Shown here: one piece after another, positions 1 to 9,884 of the stretch
Numbering within the stretch: position 1 is the stretch's first letter
How the letters are laid out: the number at the start of each line of letters is the position of its first letter
Origin: Megaustenia siamemsis
Lineage: Eukaryota; Mollusca; Gastropoda; Stylommatophora; Ariophantidae
Length of the DNA stretch: 64,000 nt
Direction: 5' to 3'
Assembly (NCBI GenBank): GCA_032433765.1
Contig: JAVIAB010000046.1
Location: 61,415,388-61,479,387 of the forward strand
Notes under the pieces: generated by a model
Seen by the model: only the letters and a program-made list of their open reading frames with translations
Databases searched by the model: none
What the model was told of the DNA's origin: nothing
Made by a program: the position numbers and the translations under genes

Positions 1-368
1 TCTACCCTAGCCGTTTGACATTAAAACAAAATAACAGTTTATGATTTCCCCTTGTCCTTAATTATAACATCTACCCTAGCCGTTTGACATTAAAACAAAA
101 TAACAGTTTATGATTTCCCCTTGTCCTTAACTATAACATCTACCCTAGCCGTTTGACATTAAAACAAATAACAGTTTATGATTTCCCCTTGTCCTTAACT
201 ATAACATCTACCCTAACCGTTTGACATTAAAACAAATAACAGTTTATGATTTCCCCTTGTCCTTAACTATAACATCTACCCCAGCCGTTTGACATTAAAA
301 CAAATAACAGTTTATGATTTCCCCTTGTCCTTAACTATAGCATCTACCCTAACCGTTTGACATTAAAA
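1..368 (+). repeat. 69-bp tandem array (68/69-bp units), left copy
   Basis: About 5.3 units, each starting with TCTACCCTAGCCGTTTGAC and containing TGATTTCCCCTTGTCC. The first period is exactly 69 bp (starts at 1 and 70); later units lose one A. It forms the outermost module of the left palindrome arm and may continue beyond the window. Confidence 0.95.
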
Positions 369-504
369 AAAAAATAACGAATTTCATTTCATGGCTCTGA
401 AATAACTGCTGCCTGCATCTCGAAGAGATCAGTGCTGTTATATAGAGCCAGCTGTGACGCATGCGCGCGAATCACGGAGAGCTGGAAAACAAATAAGACA
501 ATTA

Positions 505-2956
505 TTGGTCGTTTCAAAATATTTTGAAGGTGTTTAAAATTCCATATCTCTGCAACCAATTGATTGATAATGCTGAAATTTTGCATATGGTCTTGTGATT
601 TTTTGGTCCCAAGAAGTACATTCATTTCCTCACCAACAAACGTATAGTTTTAAATATTCTTTATTTGAAGTATACAAATTTAAGGCATTTTGGTCAAACC
701 ATATATTTGGAGGAATTACCGCTTCATATGAGTGAGCACCCACGGACTTGTCATCTTGAACGTAATGCGCGCCAGTTTCCCTGTTTTAAGCACTAAAAAA
801 CACATAAAACGCGTCATAGTTATAATTTTATATCTGGTGCATCCCATTTCCTGTCGTTTTGTTGTGATTTATGTGCAACGGCGTATCCTAATTATTGGGT
901 AATTTCGTTAAATTTGTGATCTGTTAGTCAATGGGTATAAAAGTAAAGTTCCTTACATTGCAATCAGTTGCAATAAAGGTGTATACATATTTTTGCATAG
1001 AAGCTAAGCGTGGAAAACTGTATCGAAGCATCTCAAAGCCAGAAAAGAGAACTATTCACGCATTGGGTATAAGCAAACGCTTTTTCAAACAAGTGCTTAA
1101 AGCTAACGGAGTGTCCAGTTCAATCAAGACTAGGACGCTAGGAAGAAAGAAAGTAGTAGATAGTTTTGACAAGGAAGTGATTAGAAGAGCAATTTGTAAA
1201 ATGTTCGATTCCAAAGAAACTGTGACTTTAAGAAAACTGAAAATTCGACTGAGAGCAGAAAATGACATTGTTGTGTCGAAAACAACATTATGGAGAACTG
1301 TTAGAAGCATCGGTTTTACGTTTAGAAAGTACGATAGTGGTAGAAATGTCATCTGCGAGAAGCCGCACTTAGTTTCTATGAGGAGTAAATATTTACGTGA
1401 AGTACGGGAAATGCGTAACCAAGGTTATGATATTGTATTTCTAGATGAATCTTGGATAAATTCTCATCACACAAGTGCCAAGGAATGGCAGTTATCAGAT
1501 GGAAGTATTAAAAGATGTGTACCCACTGGAAAAGGACAGCGTATTATAATGGCACATGCAGGCAGCCGAAAAGAAGGGTTGGTGAAAAATGCAGAACTTA
1601 TATTCACCTCTAATTATACTGACAACAGGGACTATCACACCGAGATGAATGGCCATATATTTAGAGAGTGGATTGAAAATACTCTTCTTCCAATTCTAGA
1701 CAGACCATCCTGTCTGGTAATGGACAACGCGTCGTACCACAACGCTGTGGCAGAAGAAGACAAAATTCCTACATCTACCAGTACAAAAGATGTTATAAAG
1801 ATTTGGCTAAGAAAGGAAGGAATTCCATTTAACGAGGGATTTTTGAAACCTGAATTACTGTCACTTGTTAAGAAATCGCAAAAGACCAAAGTATTCCAAA
1901 TAGACAAAATCATTCAACAGCATGGTCATACGTGCTTGAGACTGCCCCCTTATCATCCACAATTAAACCCCATTGAACTCGTTTGGGCAAAAATTAAAGG
2001 GCAGGTGGCAGCTGAGAATACAAGTTTTAAACTATGCGATATAAAAGGACTGACATATGCTGCTCTATCACAGATTGACAAAGATTTTTGGTGCAAATGT
2101 GAAGATCATGTCTTAAAAGAAGAAAATGACTATTGGAAAAAAGATGGACTATCGTTCGTTCAGCCCAGATTAGTAATCAATATGTTAGACTCCTCTGATT
2201 CAGAATAAATGAAATAATAATGGACGTTTTTATATGTCCGCATGATCAATCTTTAGCTAAAGTTGATAACGTTTTGAAAATGTAAAGATTCTTGATATGT
2301 GTACTGCAGGCATGCAAAGAAACTAAATCACTTTCATATGTCTTGTTTACGTAAAATAATGAAAGTCACATGGAAAGACATAAAACGAACAATGTAGCTC
2401 TTTACAGTGAAGAGGATCCCGTGCTTACATCGGACTCTTTAGTCACATGCGTACCCATAAACAATAACTTTGCTTGATATGTCATGCTCGTTATCGCTCG
2501 CAACGGATAATTAATTTTTTTTAATGTATTCTTTGTTGTATATTGTTTAAATAGTTTTCATTAATGGAACTGTTTATACGCTGATTTGTTTTAGACCGTC
2601 TGTAAAGGCTACAACATTGACATTCTCATAGTATTTTAAAGAAAGTAAACAATAGAAAGTAAACAGTTGATAAACGCCTCCAACTTTCAAGTTGTGTAGA
2701 GACGCCTATGCCGAGAAGCTGATTTCCATTAATGTACGGTAAATTATTTTCTCCAGGAGCAAAAAGATCCGTAAATTCACTGAGATCAAAGGAAAGTGCT
2801 GCTTCATGATGAAGCATACTTCCTACATCATTAAATTTTGTGAAATCGGTGGGACCTTGGAAAAACAAGGCCAGATGCAAAAAATCAAGTTTGTAAGTGC
2901 AGGGAAAGAGGAGATATTTCATGTTAATCGTGAACATTTAGATTTGAAACGACCAA
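505..2956 (+). mobile_element. Tc1/mariner (IS630)-type DNA transposon, copy 1, complete
   Basis: The element is 2452 bp long and flanked by TA dinucleotides at 503-504 and 2957-2958. Its ends form short inverted repeats: TTGGTCGTTTCAAA at the left, and the same sequence in reverse complement at the right. The opposite palindrome arm carries the empty site (one TA between CAAT and GAGGCC, read on the minus strand near 31682-31690), which proves insertion with TA duplication. One transposase ORF occupies the first 70 percent. About 750 bp of 3' sequence has no recognised domain; a 103-codon minus-strand ORF lies at 2626-2937. Copy 2 at 3571-6030 is almost identical, so activity was recent. Confidence 0.93.
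931..2208 (+). CDS. Tc1/mariner-like DDE transposase with a long second catalytic spacer
   Basis: This 425-residue protein would cut and paste its own element in the nucleus. The N-terminal ~130 residues look like paired helix-turn-helix DNA-binding modules (around 40-60 and 85-130, including VSKTTLWRTVRSIG). The catalytic triad is visible as D172 (VFLDESW), D265 (LVMDNASYH) and E349 (PYHPQLNPIEL). By my count 83 residues separate D265 and E349, far more than in classical DD34D/E members and close to the group described as DD82E (Sailor). The C-terminus is acidic and serine-rich (LDSSDSE). The ATG at 931 is the first in frame; 91 residues follow before the next methionine. No stop or frameshift is seen, so this copy could be functional. 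Family assignment is firm; the subgroup is inferred from spacing only. Confidence 0.92.
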   Translation: MGIKVKFLTLQSVAIKVYTYFCIEAKRGKLYRSISKPEKRTIHALGISKRFFKQVLKANGVSSSIKTRTLGRKKVVDSFDKEVIRRAICKMFDSKETVTLRKLKIRLRAENDIVVSKTTLWRTVRSIGFTFRKYDSGRNVICEKPHLVSMRSKYLREVREMRNQGYDIVFLDESWINSHHTSAKEWQLSDGSIKRCVPTGKGQRIIMAHAGSRKEGLVKNAELIFTSNYTDNRDYHTEMNGHIFREWIENTLLPILDRPSCLVMDNASYHNAVAEEDKIPTSTSTKDVIKIWLRKEGIPFNEGFLKPELLSLVKKSQKTKVFQIDKIIQQHGHTCLRLPPYHPQLNPIELVWAKIKGQVAAENTSFKLCDIKGLTYAALSQIDKDFWCKCEDHVLKEENDYWKKDGLSFVQPRLVINMLDSSDSE

Positions 2957-2958
2957 TA

Positions 2959-3290
2959 GAGGCCACAGAGATGGGAATTCTTAGAACATTGAGAGTTCCC
3001 TGGAAAACTAAAATAGCCAACGAGGAAGTTCTCCAAGAGGACAACACAGAAAAGGAGCTAATAAAAACATCAGATAGAAACAATCGACAGTTTTCAGGCA
3101 CATCATGAGAAGAGAATATTTGAAATATTTGGTTACAATTGGCAAAATAGACAGAAGGAGAGATCGCGGGCGACAAAGAGAGAAGATACTAGATGGCTTG
3201 TTATGGCATGGTAATCTGTCAGCAGCAGAATTGATGCGATGAGCAGTAGACAGAGAATTGTGGTAGGACATGATCACCAACCGGTATGTC
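2959..3290 (+). pseudogene. 3' remnant of an RTE-like LINE (reverse transcriptase C-terminus)
   Basis: The frame starting EATEMGILRTLRVPW, then TKIANEEVL, resembles the C-terminal region after the RT domain in 'endonuclease-reverse transcriptase' LINEs, where a motif like RMLxIPWTxxxTNEEVL is common. It ends with the usual closing segment (REL.. then HQPVCHMMM). Stops interrupt it after about 50 residues. The same remnant lies inverted at 31208-31690, so it predates the palindrome. Transposon copy 1 inserted exactly at its upstream edge. Confidence 0.6.
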
Positions 3291-3457
3291 ACATGATGAT
3301 GATGAACATTGGAGAAACAGAAATGGCCACAAAAATAATCTTACCGCTAATGTAATTTGTATTTTATTTTCCCATTGTATCAGATAAGCCCAGCCAACAT
3401 TTCACAAACAGATACTTTAGCTGTAAGACACGAATGATTTTAAATTGATAGCAAGTG

Positions 3458-3535
3458 TTATAGAAGTGACGGATATAGAAGTGACGGATATAGAAGTGAC
3501 GTATATAGAAGTGACGTATATAGAAGTGACTAATT
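3458..3535 (+). repeat. 15-bp minisatellite, left copy
   Basis: About five units of GATATAGAAGTGACG with GTA/GGA variation. The mirror copy is at about 30946-31032 in the right arm. Confidence 0.85.
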
Positions 3536-3570
3536 CATTTCATGGGGTGTACCCGTTTAGTGAGAAACTA

Positions 3571-6030
3571 TAGGTCGTTTCAAAATATTTTGAAGGTGTT
3601 TAAAATTCCATATCTCTGCAACCAATTGATTGATAATGCTGAAATTTTGCATATGGTCTTGTGATTTTTTGGTCCCAAGAAGTACATTCATTTCCTCACC
3701 AACAAACGTATAGTTTTAAATATTCTTTATTTGAAGTATACAAATTTAAGGCATTTTGGTAAAACCATATATTTGGAGGAATTACCGCTTCATATGAGTG
3801 AGCACCCACGGACTTGTCATCTTGAACGTAATGCGCGCCAATTTCCCTGTTTTAAGCACTAAAAAACACATAAAACGCGTCATAGTTATAATTTTATATC
3901 CGGTGCATCCCATTTCCTGTCGTTTTGTTGTGATTTATGTGCAACGGCGTATCCTAATTATTGGGTAATTTCGTTAAATTTGTGATCTGTTAGTCAATGG
4001 GTATAAAAGTAAAGATATAAAAGTTCCTTACATTGCAATCAGTGGCAATAAAGGTGTATAAATATTTTTGCATAGAAGCTAAGCGTGGAAAACTGTATCG
4101 AAGCATCTCAAAGCCAGAAAAGAGAACTATTCACGCATTGGGTATAAGCAAACGCTTTTTCAAACAAGTGCTTAAAGTTAACGGAGTGTCCAGTTCAATC
4201 AAGACTAGGACGCTAGGAAGAAAGAAAGTAGTAGATAGTTTTGACAAGGAAGTGATTAGAAGAGCAATTTGTAAAATGTTCGATTCCAAAGAAACTGTGA
4301 CTTTAAGAAAACTGAAAATTCGACTGAGAGCAGAAAATGATATTGTTGTGTCGAAAACAACATTATGGAGAACTGTTAGAAGCATCGGTTTTACGTTTAG
4401 AAAGTACGATAGTGGTAGAAATGTCATCTGCGAGAAGCCGCACTTAGTTTCTATGAGGAGTAAATATTTACGTGAAGTACGGGAAATGCGTAACCAAGGT
4501 TATGATATTGTATTTCTAGATGAATCTTGGATAAATTCTCACCACACAAGTGCAAAGGAATGGCAGTTATCAGATGGAAGTATTAAAAGATGTGTACCCA
4601 CTGGAAAAGGACAGCGTATTATAATGGCACATGCAGGCAGCCGAAAAGAAGGGTTGGTGAAAAATGCAGAACTTATATTCACCTCTAATTATACTGACAA
4701 CAGGGACTATCACACCGAGATGAATGGCCATATATTTAGAGAGTGGATTGAAAATACTCTTCTTCCAATTCTAGACAGACCATCCTGTCTGGTAATGGAC
4801 AACGCGTCGTACCACAACGCTGTGGCAGAAGAAGACAAAATTCCTACATCTACCAGTACAAAAGATGTTATAAAGATTTGGCTAAGAAAGGAAGGAATTC
4901 CATTTAACGAGGGATTTTTGAAACCTGAATTACTGTCACTTGTTAAGAAATCGCAAAAGACCAAAGTATTCCAAATAGACAAAATCATTCAACAGCATGG
5001 TCATACGTGCTTGAGACTGCCCCCTTATCATCCACAATTAAACCCCATTGAACTCGTTTGGTCAAAAATTAAAGGGCAGGTGGCAGCTGAGAATACAAGT
5101 TTTAAACTATGCGATATAAAAGGACTGACATATGCTGCTCTATCACAGATTGACAAAGATTTTTGGTGCAAATGTGAAGATCATGTCCAAAAAGAAGAAA
5201 ATGACTATTGGAAAAAAGATGGACTATCGTTCGTTCAGCCCAGATTAGTAATCAATATGTTAGACTCCTCTGATTCAGAATAAATGAAATAATAATGGAC
5301 GTTTTTATATGTCCGCATGATCAATCTTTAGCTAAAGTTGATAACGTTTTGAAAATGTAAAGATTCTTGATATGTGTACTGCAGGCATGCAAAGAAACTA
5401 AATCACTTTCATATGTCTTGTTTACGTAAAATAATGAAAGTCACATGGAAAGACATAAAACGAACAATGTAGCTCTTTACAGTGAAGAGGATCCCGTGCT
5501 TACATCGGACTCTTTAGTCACATGCGTACCCATAAACAATAACTTTGCTTGATATGTCATGCTCGTTATCGCTCGCAACGGATAATTAATTTTTAAAATG
5601 TATTCTTTGTTGTATATTGTTTAAATAGTTTTCATTAATGGAACTGTTTATACGCTGATTTGTTTTAGACCGTCTGTAAAGGCTATAACATTGACATTCT
5701 CATAGTATTTTAAAGAAAGTAAACAATAGAAAGTAAACAGTTGATAAACGCCTCCAACTTTCAAGTTGTGTAGAGACGCCTATGTCGAGAAGCTGATTTC
5801 CATTAATGTACGGTAAATTATTTTCTCCAGGAGCAAAAAGATCCGTAAATTCACTGAGATCAAAGGAAAGTGCTGCTTCATGATGAAGCATACTTCCTAC
5901 ATCATTAAATTTTGTGAAATCGGTGGGACCTTGGTAAAACAAGGCCAGATGCAAAAAATCAAGTTTGTAAGTGCAGGGAAAGAGGAGATATTTCATGTTA
6001 ATCGTGAACATTTAGATTTGAAACGACCAA
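3571..6030 (+). mobile_element. Tc1/mariner-type DNA transposon, copy 2
   Basis: This 2460-bp element has a TA at 3569-3570 and at 6031-6032. The empty site is preserved in the right arm near 30902-30912 (GAGAAACTAACAAG when read on the minus strand). The left tip reads TAGGTCG where copy 1 has TTGGTCG. It differs from copy 1 by few substitutions and small indels. Its transposase frame carries an early stop, so it may be non-autonomous. Confidence 0.93.
3997..5283 (+). pseudogene. Transposase of copy 2, interrupted by an early stop
   Basis: This is the same gene as 931-2208. Relative to copy 1, nine extra bases (ATATAAAAG) after codon 6 keep the frame but introduce TAA at 4018-4020. Downstream the frame is open to 5283 with only four amino-acid differences from copy 1 over 416 residues, and the catalytic triad is intact. 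The first in-frame ATG after the stop is at the residue equivalent to M91, which would remove the first helix-turn-helix. A TTG at 4033 is not a likely eukaryotic start. Unless an upstream exon or another start is used, this copy is probably inactive. Confidence 0.8.
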
Positions 6031-6045
6031 TAACAAGGCTGGTTC

Positions 6046-6058
6046 AGGTCAAGGGTCA
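6046..6058 (+). promoter_or_regulatory. DR1-type nuclear-receptor element (candidate)
   Basis: AGGTCA-A-GGGTCA is a consensus direct repeat with one-base spacing, the type bound by RXR/HNF4-class receptors. It lies 40 bp before the ATG of the signal-peptide exon at 6098 and is unchanged in the right arm (30880-30892). Function is inferred only. Confidence 0.3.
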
Positions 6059-6097
6059 CGCAAGGAAGCAATGAGGAAAGTTGTGCTAGAATTCAAG

Positions 6098-6549
6098 ATG
6101 GAGGGCAGCACCTGGCTTCTTGTTTTATTGACTGTGTTGTCATTGGTTACCAGCACAGATCAAAATGTTCGACAGAAACGTCAGATCATGGCAGACCAGT
6201 AAGTACAAGGGCAGATAATTCAATCATATCACTTGTCATAAATGTATCCTCTCCATTGCAGTTACTGCGCTTTGTTTGATCTTTCTGTTAGTAAAGCAAA
6301 CCTCACAGTAGAATGGTCAACACCACATCCTTGTTGTACATCTGCCATATGAGGTCACTAGCCTTTCTAGGTACTTCAGTTCGTGTGTCTGTTTTAATGA
6401 CGTCACTTTTATGTCTTATGTTTAAGGTTAAGGTCATGGTTATGGAAGGCCCCGGTATCACTGCAGACGAATTAAAATCCATATTTGTTCAACCGCTCAT
6501 GCCAGTGGAATCATCCGAAATATTATCTCATCTTCCAAATAAAGAAAGG
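6098..6549 (+). pseudogene. Spliced gene fragment encoding a signal peptide and furin-type site
   Basis: Exon 1 (6098-6198) starts with an ATG in good context and encodes a clear signal peptide (MEGSTWLLVLLTVLSLVTS), then TDQNVRQKR, a furin-type RxKR site. A textbook donor (GTAAGT at 6199) and an acceptor (CTCTCCATTGCAG ending at 6261) bound a 63-bp intron. Exon 2 continues the frame (HYCALFDLSVSKANLTVEW) to a TGA near 6350, giving about 63 residues. A further open block at 6427-6549 (containing GPGITADELKSIF) begins after an acceptor-like TTTAAG and ends at a donor-like AAAG/GTAGAT; I could not join it in frame. The right-arm copy is broken by a transposon. I do not recognise the protein. 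It could be a decayed host gene fragment or the start of a small secreted precursor. Confidence 0.45.
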
Positions 6550-7111
6550 TAGATGTAGTCCCCATCATATCAGTCTTAGCACACGCCAAAGGACATAAGG
6601 CGAAACCTCACAGATAGTGATCACAGCCAACTGGTCCCTGTCATACGATATTATCATTCATCGTAAACAATTGGAATATCGAAACATGATCAAAACAGAT
6701 GAAACACGCAGCTCACGGTGAGCACAGAGCATTTAACTCAGTAGCTCCTGCAACAAGCCGGACTTGGAATATGAGGAAATTGCAACAAGGAACACTTTTC
6801 GTACATAGCCTTCATTGGTTCCTACCTCCTATCTACCATATTGAACAGAAGTTCACGTCCTCCTGAAAATGTTGGTTGTCATGTTTTAGGCCTTCAGCTT
6901 GAACACCACATAACAATACAACAATATATAAAAGGGAAAAATACACGAATCTAACACATAGCGATAATATGCTAGATACTCAAAAAAGGAAATAAAAAAA
7001 AGAAGATATAAAAAGAAGACAGCAGACCTCCTACCTAAACCACCCTCTCACTTCCCTCCTGACCACCACTGACGAGTCATCTGGATTCCAATGGATCTCA
7101 TATTATCGAAT
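6550..7111. other. Shared arm sequence without recognised gene
   Basis: Unique-looking DNA mirrored at about 26116-26337 and 27271-27640. No open frame or RNA is recognised. The right arm has about 0.9 kb of extra A-tailed sequence where this arm is continuous near 6885-6900. Confidence 0.6.
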
Positions 7112-7310
7112 TTGGGGCCTCAATAGCCTAGTTGGGTAAACCACCCGACTGGACTACCGACGTTCGGACAACACGTGTTCGATTCCAGCTGGGAGCAGTG
7201 TGAATTGTACTCGTGGTTGGAAAAAAATAACCCCACGGTCGATCCAGCCGTTGGCAGAAATGGGTACCAGGGTATTACTCTGGGAAGGTGAGGAATGTCG
7301 CCTCGCATCT
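7112..7310 (+). mobile_element. tRNA-derived SINE, left-arm copy
   Basis: A tRNA-like head has an A-box-like TAGCCTAGTTGGGTAAACC (7124-7142) and a B box GTGTTCGATTCCAG (7175-7188). The body follows, with AATGGGTACCAGGG and CTCTGGGAAGGT (about 7258-7290). The same body motif occurs in the SINE at 40616 with a different head. The 3' end is not defined. The right-arm copy is at 25920-26116. Confidence 0.7.
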
Positions 7311-7334
7311 GAGTTTCGATGCTTGAAACGACAC

Positions 7335-7364
7335 TATCCAGAAATCTCCGAACATTTCTGGATA
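7335..7364. repeat. Perfect 11-bp inverted repeat (hairpin)
   Basis: TATCCAGAAAT and ATTTCTGGATA are separated by 8 bases. The right arm keeps the same hairpin at about 25862-25891. Confidence 0.6.
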
Positions 7365-7463
7365 AGAGGACGAAAACATATGGGTGTAAACTCGCGTGCT
7401 AAGACGCCGGTTCAAGTATCGTACTTTACCATTTATTTTCGGATAACGAACGCGCAGTTCTCT

Positions 7464-7649
7464 CTAAAGGGTTACAATTTGTCCCTGTGCGCCCAACGAG
7501 TGACGGTCATAGTCTCCTAAGGGATGTCCATGATCTCCACTGAAGCATGCGTATAGAACACTATCACTGCGGGACATCGGACACATTGTCTTCCTCTGAT
7601 GTTGATGAATTTTCTCGTTTCCATTCTCGTAAATCGGATCGGACGCCAT
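7464..7649 (-). CDS. Hypothetical 61-residue ORF kept in both arms (left copy)
   Basis: The ORF begins MASDPIYENGNE and ends LGAQGQIVTL; the ATG has a purine at -3. The right arm has the same ORF at 25576-25761. I counted five base differences in 186, four of them changing an amino acid, so there is no sign of purifying selection. No domain is recognised. It may be an exon remnant or chance. Confidence 0.2.
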   Translation of the reverse strand: MASDPIYENGNEKIHQHQRKTMCPMSRSDSVLYACFSGDHGHPLGDYDRHSLGAQGQIVTL

Positions 7650-7674
7650 CTTCTAGTACCTCAAGGACTTTCAG

Positions 7675-9884
7675 CTTATACATGCAGGTCACACATACAC
7701 TTATACATACAGGTCACACATAGACTTATACATACAGGTCACACATAGACTTATACATACAGGTCACACATACACTTATACATACAGGTCACACATAGAC
7801 TTATACATACAGGTCACACATACACTTATACATACAGGTCACACATACACTTATACATACAGGTCACACATACACTTATACATACAGGTCACATATACAC
7901 TTATACATACAGGTCACACATAGACTTATACATACAGGTCACACATAGACTTATACATACAGGTCAAACATAAACTTATACATACAGGTCACACATACAC
8001 TTATACATACAGGTCACACATACACTTATACATACAGGTCACACATAGACTTATACATACAGGTCACACATACACTTATACATACAGGTCACACATACAC
8101 GTATACATACAGGTCACACATAGACTTATACATACAGGTCACACATAGACTTATACATACAGGTCACACATAGACTTATACATACAGGTCACACATAGAC
8201 TTATACATACACGTCAAACACAGACTTATACATACAGGTCACACATAGACTTATACATACAGGTCACACATAGACTTATACATACAGGTCACACATAGAC
8301 TTATACAAACAGGTCACACATAGACTTATACATACAGGTCACACATACACTTATACATACAGGTCACACATAGACTTATACATACAGGTCACACATAGAC
8401 TTATACATACAGGTCACACATAGAATTATACATACAAGTCAAACATAGACTTATACATACAGGTCACACATAGACTTATACATACAGGTCACACATAGAC
8501 TTATACATACAGGTCACACATAGACTTATACATACAGGTCACACATAGACTTATACATACAGGTCACACATAGACTTATACATACAGGTCAAATATAAAC
8601 TTATACATACAGGTCACACATACACTTATACATACAGGTCACACATAGACTTATACATACAGGTCACACATAGACTTATACATACAGGACACACATAGAC
8701 TTATACATACAGGTCACACATACACTTTTAAATACAGGTCACACATAGACTTATACATACAGGTCACACACAGACTTATACATACAGGTCACACATAGAC
8801 TTATACATACAGGTCACACATACACTTATACATACAGGTCACACATACACTTATACATACAGGTCACACATACACTTATACATACAGGTCACACATACAC
8901 TTATACATACAGGTCACACATAGACTTATACATACAGGTCACACATAGACTTATACATACAGGTCACACATACACTTATACATACAGGTCACACATACAC
9001 TTATACATACAGGTCACACATACACTTATACAGGTCACACATACACTTATACATACAGGTCACACACAGACTTATACATACAGGTCACACATAGACTTAT
9101 ACATACAGGTCACATATACACTTATACATACAGGTCACACATAGACTTATACATACAGGTCACACATAGACTTATACATACAGGTCATACATAGACTTAT
9201 ACATACAGGTCACACATAGACTTATACATACAGGTCACACATAGACTTATACATTCAGGTCACACATAGACTTATACATACAGGTCACACATAGACTTAT
9301 ACATACAAGTCAAACATAGACTTATACATACAGGTCACACATAGACTTATACATACAGGTCACACATAGACTTATACATACAGGTCACACATAGACTTAT
9401 ACGTACACGTCACACATAGACTTATACATACAGGTCACACATAGACTTATACATACAGGTCACACATACACTTTTACATACAGGTCACACATAGACTTAT
9501 ACATACAGTTCACACATAGACTTATACATACAGGTCACACATAGACTTATACATACAGGTCACACATACACTTATACATACAGGTCACACATACACTTAT
9601 ACATACAGGTCACACATACACTTATACATACAGGTCACACATACACTTATACAGGTCACACATACACTTATACATACAGGTCACACATAGACTTATACAT
9701 ACAGGTCACACATACACTTATACATACAGGTCACACATAGACTTATACATACAGGTCACACATACACTTATACATACAGGTCACACATAGACTTATACAT
9801 ACAGGTCACACATAGACTTATACATACAGGTCCCACACAGACTTATACATACAGGTCACACATAGACGTATACATACAGGTCAC
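7675..9884 (+). repeat. 25-bp satellite array, left copy (~88 units)
   Basis: The unit is 25 bp, with core ACATACAGGTCACACATA followed by GACTTAT or CACTTAT. Two main variants (TAGACTT and TACACTT) alternate irregularly, and a few units are shortened (near 9030 and 9650). Each unit carries AGGTCA. The mirror array at 19965-25552 is about 2.5 times longer. Confidence 0.97.

Noticed and set aside
1..368. Telomere-like TTAGGG in the 69-bp units
   Set aside because: Only one partial GGTTAGGG or GGCTAGGG occurs per 69-bp unit; it is not a tandem hexamer.
1635..1913. Minus-strand ORF inside the transposase
   Set aside because: Shadow of the real frame on the other strand; duplicated in copy 2 only because the copies are near identical.
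7675..9884. Possible CRISPR array
   Set aside because: There are no variable spacers between repeats, units are contiguous, and the context is eukaryotic.
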